NCBI GenBank assembly: GCA_033765345.1
Contig: JANRIC010000155.1
Span: 1-5,620, forward strand
From: JANRIC01 sp033765345
GTDB lineage: Bacteria > Bacteroidota > Bacteroidia > Cytophagales > Microscillaceae
Length of the DNA stretch: 5,620 nucleotides
Direction: 5' to 3'
The notes below the pieces were generated by a model. That model was not told where the DNA came from, did not search any database, and worked only from the letters and a program-made list of their open reading frames with translations. Positions 1-4,540 of the stretch are shown here, piece after piece. Both the position numbers and the translations under genes were made by a program. The stretch's first letter is position 1. Every line of letters begins with the position of its first letter.

Positions 1-471
1 GAATTTTTGCTGCTACATCGCTTGCTGCAAAAAGAACATACCCGAGGCATTCTCTTTGAGAACTGGGTTAGGGTACAGCTTCCCGGTCATAAGCCAGGCA
101 TCAGCACCGATGTATTTATGCCCAGATCCTCCTCCGGCACCCCGCTACGCCTCCGCCCTGACAATATCTTAGAGGAAGGCAAAGGCTACACTTTTTATGA
201 ATATAAGCATTTTGTCGATCCGAAGACCGTAATCAATCAAGAGGATTTGGATAAAATTAAAGCCTATGCCTTAGCCATTCGGGGAGGCAAAAAGGTATTT
301 AGTTACGAGGGTAAACCTCTGACCAAGGTGGTTTATATTTTTAGTAATAGAGAAGGGTTTTTGAGGAATTATTCAACGATTAAAGAAATTGCCGATGACT
401 ACAATCTAGAGAATCTAAATTGTTTTTATCTTGGAATAGAAAAAGGACAATTAACCTTAAAAAACGAATAA
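1..471 (+). CDS. C-terminal part of a probable polymorphic toxin with PD-(D/E)XK nuclease tip (5' end outside window)
   Basis: The frame is open from the first base and ends at TAA 469-471, so this is the last ~156 residues of a longer protein; the TTG at 7 is not a convincing start. Counting from the window edge, E20 (in LFENW), P53-D54 and E67-Y-K69 (in FYEYKHF) are spaced like the helix glutamate, PD and ExK of the PD-(D/E)XK nuclease fold, which cuts DNA or RNA using a metal ion. The following segment (DLDKIKAYALAI) would be the usual helix after the ExK strand. A nuclease fold at the extreme C-terminus, followed after two bases by a possible immunity gene, is the standard layout of polymorphic toxins (known for the class). 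The toxin reading is inference, because the N-terminal trafficking and repeat regions are not visible. Base composition falls from up to ~60% GC (121-180) to ~30% or less after 360. Alternative: a housekeeping or restriction-type nuclease. Confidence 0.6.
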   Translation, partial: EFLLLHRLLQKEHTRGILFENWVRVQLPGHKPGISTDVFMPRSSSGTPLRLRPDNILEEGKGYTFYEYKHFVDPKTVINQEDLDKIKAYALAIRGGKKVFSYEGKPLTKVVYIFSNREGFLRNYSTIKEIADDYNLENLNCFYLGIEKGQLTLKNE

Positions 472-473
472 CT

Positions 474-1451
474 ATGAATATTCATAAAGAAATCGCTATT
501 GTTTTTGGTGTAAAAAACTTTGAGGGAAAAATAAGTGAATATATCCGGGAATGTCTTTATATATTTTCAAAACACATTTCCATACTTCCACAATATTATC
601 AAGTAGCAGGTAAGGCTGATTATAGGTACATCAAAGGTTGGGAGGATCCAAAGATTTATAGGGTCTTAGAAAGTAAAAGTTTTTCTTATTTAATTATTCA
701 AACATCTGGAAAGGAGTATCAAGTTTATATTTCTAAAAGTGCTCTTGTAATAGATGTAAAAAAAGATATTTTGCAAGCTCAACAACTTCGTGAACTATTT
801 ATGGGTATTTTTTTACTCTTGCCTTATTTGAGACATGCAAATATTTATGAACGAGGTTCTTACAGGGAAAGAATATTTGCCTCTTTTACCTTTATCGGAA
901 GAGATAGTAGTTTTTCAGGCTTTCGTTGGCTGACCTACCTCAATGCCGAAGAAATGACCCTCAACGGAGGCGAGGCATTATATCATTTGCCTTACCTGAC
1001 CAAAGCAGAACCTTTTAAGGACGGCATCTTGATACAAGTAGGAGAAAGCCCTGATGTGTCGCTGAGTTATGCAGGGCAGAAGCAGCTCTACCTAGCTACC
1101 CAAGCCTGGTGCGCTTTGGTCAAATCTCAGGGATTATACGAGGATGATGTCCCTCCGGCGGAGTTTCATCCTATCCCTCCTACCTCCTGCCGCATTGATC
1201 CCGATCAGGTACAAGAAATCCAACTCAGCACACCCCTCCGCAAAGGGCAAAATACCTTGATTGATCTCAGCATAGCCGTAGCCTGGTCGGAGCAAAAGAT
1301 TCTTTTACACAAAATCAAAGCCACCGTCACGGCAGTGCCACAAGGAGACATCGGCTACTACGAGTTGATGGTCATACTGCCGCAGGAGGTCAGCGTGGAG
1401 GGCGTGACGTATCAGCTGGATTCGGAGACAAGATTCAGGGTGGAGGGCTGA
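474..1451 (+). CDS. Putative immunity protein paired with the upstream nuclease toxin
   Basis: 325 residues, no signal peptide or membrane segment, so probably cytoplasmic. The start is ATG 474, two bases after the upstream stop, implying one transcript and probably coupled translation; an in-frame TTG extension to 420 would overlap the toxin gene and is rejected. No Shine-Dalgarno sequence is present, as usual in Bacteroidota. Residues ~148-215 (FRWLTYLNAEE, NGGEALYHL, GILIQVGESPD, then YLATQAWCALV) recall the order ‘WLnyL..LGG..L...G..iqlG..P...Y’ of the type VI immunity (DUF3396/TsiV) family; this is recognition by eye and moderate at best. The remaining ~100 residues are predicted mostly beta-strand and I do not recognise them. 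If correct, the protein would bind and block the toxin tip. The gene is a composition mosaic: codons 1-142 are ~28% GC, the rest ~45-60%. It could instead be an unrelated hypothetical protein. Confidence 0.55.
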   Translation: MNIHKEIAIVFGVKNFEGKISEYIRECLYIFSKHISILPQYYQVAGKADYRYIKGWEDPKIYRVLESKSFSYLIIQTSGKEYQVYISKSALVIDVKKDILQAQQLRELFMGIFLLLPYLRHANIYERGSYRERIFASFTFIGRDSSFSGFRWLTYLNAEEMTLNGGEALYHLPYLTKAEPFKDGILIQVGESPDVSLSYAGQKQLYLATQAWCALVKSQGLYEDDVPPAEFHPIPPTSCRIDPDQVQEIQLSTPLRKGQNTLIDLSIAVAWSEQKILLHKIKATVTAVPQGDIGYYELMVILPQEVSVEGVTYQLDSETRFRVEG

Positions 1452-1737
1452 GGTTTTGTTTTGTTATTTTGAAAGAACTCACCTAAACAAGCAAGGAATA
1501 TTTCATAAATACATTGGATTATCAAATACCTGCCTTAGCAGTCTCCTTAATTTGCGATGACCTCAAAAAAAACAAGAAAAAAAATACATTTTCCTTGCAA
1601 ATAATTACATTGTTTATTAATATTATCACATTAAAAAACAATCTTTTGTAAATCATTAAAAACACAAAATATTACTTAAACTTAACATCTAAATCCTTTT
1701 AACCAACATCCTTTAGCAACCTTAAACTTCAACGTGT

Positions 1738-1863
1738 ATGACCTTACAGCAAGAAAATCAATTGAGCATGTACTATGTTTTGCAGACATTTTGCCAGGCT
1801 ACACTGGTGCGAGTTTACAAACTCGTACCCACCATCAAGAGAGTTACCAAAATCGAGAATTAA
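1738..1863 (+). pseudogene. 5' remnant of a small Bacteroidota hypothetical gene, cut off by a repeat
   Basis: ATG 1738 opens a 41-codon frame ending at TAA 1861-1863. It follows a long AT-rich leader such as a real gene would have. The first ~20 residues (MTLQQENQLSMYYVLQTFCQ) resemble the N-terminus of short helical Bacteroidota hypothetical proteins that begin with a ‘..LSMy.avqaf’ pattern; this is from memory and not verified. From about codon 23 the frame is simply translation of the palindromic repeat at 1804-1857, and it stops just after it. The best reading is that the original gene lost everything after its first 20 or so codons when the repeat arrived or recombined here. It may also be a chance frame, or a functional 41-aa peptide. 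Confidence 0.35.
1804..1857 (-). repeat. Palindromic interspersed repeat, copy 1 (reverse orientation)
   Basis: Read on the minus strand, this 54-bp unit matches the + strand at 2854-2906 with about 45 of 54 positions identical (eight mismatches and one single-base gap, counted by hand). The outer end is CTGGTGC (1804-1810) on the + strand. It contains the near-perfect palindrome CGAGTTTACAAACTCG (1810-1825), arms of 7 bp around a 2-bp centre; the second palindrome of the unit, toward 1857, is degenerate in this copy. Similarity may continue weakly to about 1880, where another AACTCTTGCA segment occurs. Size and twin-hairpin layout resemble REP/BIME-type elements, which in other bacteria are moved by IS200-like (RAYT) transposases; no such gene is in the window, so that link is inference. 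Confidence 0.75.
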
Positions 1864-2030
1864 ACTCTTGCAATCCCAAGTTTCTACCATGCAATACCTA
1901 TTAAAAAGCACGTTGCTTGATGCTATGGTATTAAAAAAAAATATTTTATCCATTTACATCCAACCCTCACCTATCTACACACGATTCAGAGAATTAAGCA
2001 GAGATTTCCCCTGAATAGCGGTTAGGAGGC

Positions 2031-2042
2031 AGCAGTACTGCT
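2031..2042. repeat. 12-bp perfect palindrome
   Basis: AGCAGTACTGCT equals its own reverse complement. It lies ~100 bases before the start codon of the gene at 2142 and upstream of its promoter box, so it could be a site for a dimeric regulator. A palindrome of this length can occur by chance, and nothing else supports a function. Confidence 0.25.
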
Positions 2043-2114
2043 TAAATGTTTGCTCAATGATTTTAGGGTGTAGTAGAACCTCAAATGCTACGCTAAAAAA
2101 TCCCTCAAAAATGG

Positions 2115-2122
2115 TATATTTG
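2115..2122 (+). promoter_or_regulatory. Bacteroidota-type -7 promoter box (TAnnTTTG)
   Basis: TATATTTG matches the TAnnTTTG consensus of the Bacteroidota housekeeping sigma factor exactly. It ends 19 bases before ATG 2142, giving a short untranslated leader. The companion -33 TTG element is not found at the usual ~19-21 base spacing, so strength is uncertain. It implies that the gene at 2142 is transcribed independently of the toxin pair upstream. Confidence 0.55.
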
Positions 2123-2141
2123 CCTAAAAATCACTTGAATT

Positions 2142-2783
2142 ATGACGAAGAGTAATTTTAGAGAATGGACATTGGATAAGATTGATGAAGTCTTTGCTAC
2201 CACTCAAGTCGATGGTTTGCCAAGTTTGTCTAACTGGTTAAGTTTTAAATATCAATTGACTGAATTTGAAAAATTATACCTTGAGCAATTGCGCACAAAC
2301 TATTCCATCGGAGGAGATGACTGGAATGAAGTAGAACTCGAGAATAAATTTATCAGCCCATTGATAGTAATGAGTGGGATTGATACGCGCATCTTTTCTT
2401 ATTTTCTCGAGCGCGAATTGTCAGCAACGATTGGTGATTACGAATTGATGGGTAAAGTAGATGGGATGATTGCTTCGGGTTTTCGTAGTCCTAAAAAACC
2501 TTTCTTTTGCCTCAAAGAATACAAACGCCAAACTGACCCCGATGGCGACCCGCGTGGGCAGTGCCTGATTGCTATGCTGGTAGCACAAACCCTTAATCAA
2601 AATAATCAAGCTATTTATGGTTGTTATGTGATTGGCAAACTTTGGCACTTTATAGCGTTGGAAGGAAAAGAATACGCCATTAGTAGCGGTTTGTTATGCA
2701 CCAACGAAGAAGTATTTGATATTTTTCGTGTTATCAAGGGGCTGAAATTTTTGATTGAACAACAACTAAATCCACAATCTTAA
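2142..2783 (+). CDS. Hypothetical protein with PD-(D/E)XK nuclease-like core
   Basis: 213 residues, no signal peptide or membrane span, likely cytoplasmic. The N-terminal ~60 residues are mixed helical. Residues 61-75 (WNEVELENKFISPLI) look like the first helix of the restriction-endonuclease fold, with E65 or E67 as the acidic residue. D107 in GKVDGMIA and E126-Y-K128 in FFCLKEYKRQ give the D...ExK pair on adjacent strands, and Q140 in RGQCLIAMLVAQ sits in the following helix where such proteins often keep a polar residue. This resembles the small restriction-like proteins that are multiplied in Bacteroidota genomes; substrate and partner are unknown. ATG 2142 is chosen because it follows an exact promoter box and nothing upstream is open with coding character. 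The gene stands alone and is bracketed by two inverted copies of a palindromic repeat (1804-1857 and 2854-2906). Nuclease activity is inferred from residue spacing only. Confidence 0.7.
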   Translation: MTKSNFREWTLDKIDEVFATTQVDGLPSLSNWLSFKYQLTEFEKLYLEQLRTNYSIGGDDWNEVELENKFISPLIVMSGIDTRIFSYFLERELSATIGDYELMGKVDGMIASGFRSPKKPFFCLKEYKRQTDPDGDPRGQCLIAMLVAQTLNQNNQAIYGCYVIGKLWHFIALEGKEYAISSGLLCTNEEVFDIFRVIKGLKFLIEQQLNPQS

Positions 2784-2812
2784 AATAAAACCCTTATAGT
2801 TTTGAGCCAAAA

Positions 2813-2824
2813 GGTTTATAAACC
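2813..2824. repeat. 12-bp perfect palindrome downstream of the nuclease-like gene
   Basis: GGTTTATAAACC equals its own reverse complement and lies 29 bases after the stop of the preceding gene. AAACC at 2788-2792 could pair with GGTTT at 2813-2817 as an alternative weak hairpin, but no T-run follows, so it is not called a terminator. It might be an outer part of the adjoining repeat unit. Confidence 0.25.
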
Positions 2825-2853
2825 GAGTCATACTAATAGACGGATGCAAATAC

Positions 2854-2906
2854 ATCGAGTTGGGAAACTCTCTGAATGGTAGGTACGAGTTGGAAACTCG
2901 CACCAG
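2854..2906 (+). repeat. Palindromic interspersed repeat, copy 2 (direct orientation)
   Basis: This 53-bp unit matches the reverse complement of 1804-1857 at about 83% identity. It contains two adjacent palindromes: GAGTT (2857-2861) with AACTC (2866-2870) around GGGA, and CGAGTT (2886-2891) with AACTCG (2895-2900) around GGA, followed by the conserved end GCACCAG (2900-2906). Mismatches between the copies fall largely in the palindrome centres and in the linker near 2874-2881, so arms are better kept than loops. Its right edge meets the sialidase-like remnant directly. Confidence 0.75.
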
Positions 2907-3001
2907 AGGAGGATTATTACGGATTGGTTTCATTACCTAATGGAAGTTTCAGAGCAGTCTGGTCTGATGCAAGAAACGGAAAATTTCAATTTATATACAA
3001 G
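2906..3001 (+). pseudogene. Remnant of a sialidase/BNR-type protein C-terminus
   Basis: These 32 codons translate to a stretch beginning EEDYYGLVSLPNG and continuing with FRAVWSDARNGKFQF. The pattern ‘DY.GL...pnG.f.avWsD.RnG..Q’ is the characteristic last segment of BNR-repeat sialidase-like proteins (family knowledge, recognised by eye). Nothing upstream encodes the rest; the remnant begins exactly where the palindromic repeat ends. No stop follows in frame: a TAA at 3003-3005 is one base out of phase, as if a single base had been lost near the original stop. As a result the frame runs into the next gene, starting at 3023. The fragment cannot make a functional enzyme alone. Confidence 0.5.
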
Positions 3002-3022
3002 TTAAATTTTTATCAAATAATT

Positions 3023-4432
3023 ATGAAAAAACCTAGTATACTTTGTTTATTCGCATTTTGCTTGTCAAATTTTTGTTTTGCACAGTTAAAATTGAACAAG
3101 TTACAAAGAGAGGTAATAGCCTTGATTGAGAAAAGAAAAGCTGAATGGATTGCCTGTAGTGATAGTATATGGTCGTATGCAGAAGCATCGTTCCAAGAAG
3201 TGAAATCCACGCAGTTTTTAAAAGAAATTTTCAAAAAGGAAGGATTTAAGATTGAAGAAAACGTATGTGGGGTAAGCACACAATTTATCGCAAGTTATGG
3301 TCATTCAAAACCTGTGATTGCTCTTTTTGGAGAATATGATGCTGACCCTAATGCCTCCAATAAAGTTGTTCCAAGAAAGGAAGCATTGCAGGAAGGTGCT
3401 TTGGGACACGGAGGTGGGCATAATCTTTTGGGAGTAGGTAGCCTCGCAACAACTTTGATTATCAAAGAATTAATACAAAATAAAAAAATCAATTGTACCA
3501 TTCGTTATTATGGCACTACAGATGAAGGGGGATTAGGTTCTAAAACTTACCTTGCACGTGATGGTTATTTTGATGACTTGGATATAAGTTTATACTGGCA
3601 TCCTTCCCCTGTAACTACGGCAAATGCTTCCAATTGGGATGCGATGATAGAATTTGAAGTGGCTTTTAAGGGAACAAAATCAAATGCTTTTTTGGCACCT
3701 GAAAAAGGAATTAATGCCCTTGAAATAACCGAGCAATTTATTCAGGAGGTAAAAAACCTAAAAAAACAAATCAATGAAGACATCATCATGAATCATATCA
3801 TTCCATTTGGAGGAGATGATTTGCAATATATTCCTGACTCTACACACATCAGGTTTAGGATTCAGTATGCAAAACAGGAAGTAATTGCAGCATTTTTTGA
3901 AAAAATCAAAGAATTGGCTAAAAAAATAACTCATATAAATAAAGCCCAAGTAAATATTCAAGTCATCAGGGCAAAGCACCAGATGATTCATAACCTACCT
4001 GCCTTGAAAATGATAGATGCTTGTATGCAAGCAATTGGAGCTATTACTTATACATCTGAAGAACAACAATATGCCAGAGAAATGCAAAAATATTTGAATC
4101 TGGAAGAAAAGGGTATGGATGAAAAAATATTACCCTTTTCAGATACAATCAACTATCAAACAAGAGGATATGCCAGTGATATTGGGGATGCAAGCTGGTT
4201 TGCACCTGAAGTATATTTCGTAACCACTACTTTGCCTTTTGTACCTATGCATACTTGGGCGGGAACAGCCTTTACAGCCCATTCCATAGGACATAAAGGG
4301 ATGCTCTATGCAACAAAGGTGATGGCTTTGTTTATCATCAACTATTTGGAGAATCAAACATTACAAGAAAACATACAAAAAGAGTTTGAACAACAAACCC
4401 ATCACTATCATTATAAGTCTTTTTTACGATAA
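3023..4432 (+). CDS. Exported M20-family amidohydrolase related to AbgB, with altered active-site residues
   Basis: 469 residues from ATG 3023. Residues 1-20 (MKKPSILCLFAFCLSNFCFA) form a signal peptide ending A|Q, so the product is probably periplasmic. An in-frame upstream ATG at 2876 would add 49 residues of repeat and sialidase debris and bury the signal peptide; it is rejected. The body follows E. coli AbgB (aminobenzoyl-glutamate hydrolase subunit B) closely in order: KPVIALFGEYDA (96-107), GHGGGHNLLG (128-137), YYGTTDEGG (162-170), GYFDDLDISLYWHP (181-194), DIGDASW (386-392), MHTW (409-412) and HSIGHKGML (420-428). M20 enzymes cleave amide bonds with a two-metal centre. Here the usual metal-binding Cys of HxCGH is Gly131, the EE pair reads D167-E168, and the His of the ‘sAHA’ motif is Asn221. 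H129, H133, H193 and H424 are kept. The enzyme may be weakened, changed in specificity or inactive. Substrate unknown. Confidence 0.85.
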   Translation: MKKPSILCLFAFCLSNFCFAQLKLNKLQREVIALIEKRKAEWIACSDSIWSYAEASFQEVKSTQFLKEIFKKEGFKIEENVCGVSTQFIASYGHSKPVIALFGEYDADPNASNKVVPRKEALQEGALGHGGGHNLLGVGSLATTLIIKELIQNKKINCTIRYYGTTDEGGLGSKTYLARDGYFDDLDISLYWHPSPVTTANASNWDAMIEFEVAFKGTKSNAFLAPEKGINALEITEQFIQEVKNLKKQINEDIIMNHIIPFGGDDLQYIPDSTHIRFRIQYAKQEVIAAFFEKIKELAKKITHINKAQVNIQVIRAKHQMIHNLPALKMIDACMQAIGAITYTSEEQQYAREMQKYLNLEEKGMDEKILPFSDTINYQTRGYASDIGDASWFAPEVYFVTTTLPFVPMHTWAGTAFTAHSIGHKGMLYATKVMALFIINYLENQTLQENIQKEFEQQTHHYHYKSFLR

Positions 4433-4442
4433 TGCTTTACCC

Positions 4443-4492
4443 ATGCCTAAGACCGTTGACTACTCGATAAGCAACAACCCCTTATTAGGCAT
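4443..4492. repeat. 8-bp inverted repeat after the amidohydrolase gene
   Basis: ATGCCTAA (4443-4450) and TTAGGCAT (4485-4492) are perfect reverse complements separated by 34 bases, ten bases after the stop codon at 4430-4432. The loop is long and no T-run follows directly, so an intrinsic terminator is possible but weak. The rest of the 108-bp gap before the next gene shows only a possible promoter. Confidence 0.25.
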
Positions 4493-4527
4493 TTCCTTGA
4501 CCTTTTCCATTTCCCAACAAAATTCCG

Positions 4528-4535
4528 TACTTTAG
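4528..4535 (+). promoter_or_regulatory. Possible -7 box of the AAA-ATPase gene
   Basis: TACTTTAG matches TAnnTTTG at all but one fixed position and lies 5 bases before ATG 4541. A TTG at 4497-4499 is too far upstream (28 bases) for the usual -33 element. It is weak evidence, and transcription could also continue from the amidohydrolase gene 108 bases upstream. Confidence 0.25.
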
Positions 4536-4540
4536 CCTTT

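Larger units (their letters stand above)
1452..2141. other. Gene-poor stretch with AT-rich leader, gene remnant, repeat and promoter
   Basis: About 690 bases without an intact gene. Bases ~1452-1560 show nothing recognisable. Bases ~1561-1680 are extremely AT-rich (by hand count 15-20% GC) and look like an upstream regulatory or leader region for the short reading frame at 1738. A gene remnant (1738-1863) and a palindromic repeat (1804-1857) follow. From ~1870 to 2100 I see no coding signal, only a perfect 12-bp palindrome AGCAGTACTGCT at 2031-2042. The stretch ends in the promoter of the gene at 2142. Short open frames on both strands here (for instance 1775-2014 +, 1744-1953 -) have no family resemblance and run through the repeat, so they are not called. 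Confidence 0.6.

Noticed and set aside
420..473. TTG-initiated extension of the immunity gene overlapping the toxin gene
   Set aside because: ATG 474 lies directly after the toxin stop in an A-rich leader, which is the expected layout; the extension adds a basic 18-residue stretch with no sign of conservation.
1452..1520. Rho-independent terminator after the immunity gene
   Set aside because: T-rich runs follow the stop, but I find no stable stem in front of them.
1744..1953. 69-codon open frame on the - strand across the repeat
   Set aside because: Part of it resembles the translation of the second repeat copy only because the DNA repeat is shared; no promoter or independent coding evidence is visible.
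1775..2014. 79-codon open frame on the + strand
   Set aside because: It begins inside the gene remnant, runs through the palindromic repeat in another frame and shows no family resemblance or leader signal.
1804..2906. CRISPR-like array
   Set aside because: There are only two diverged repeat copies, in opposite orientation and about 1 kb apart, with no regular spacers and no cas genes.
1790..2920. Target-site duplication flanking the repeat-bounded segment
   Set aside because: The bases outside the two outer ends (…GGCTACA and AGGAGGA…) show no convincing direct repeat, so a clean transposition event cannot be shown.
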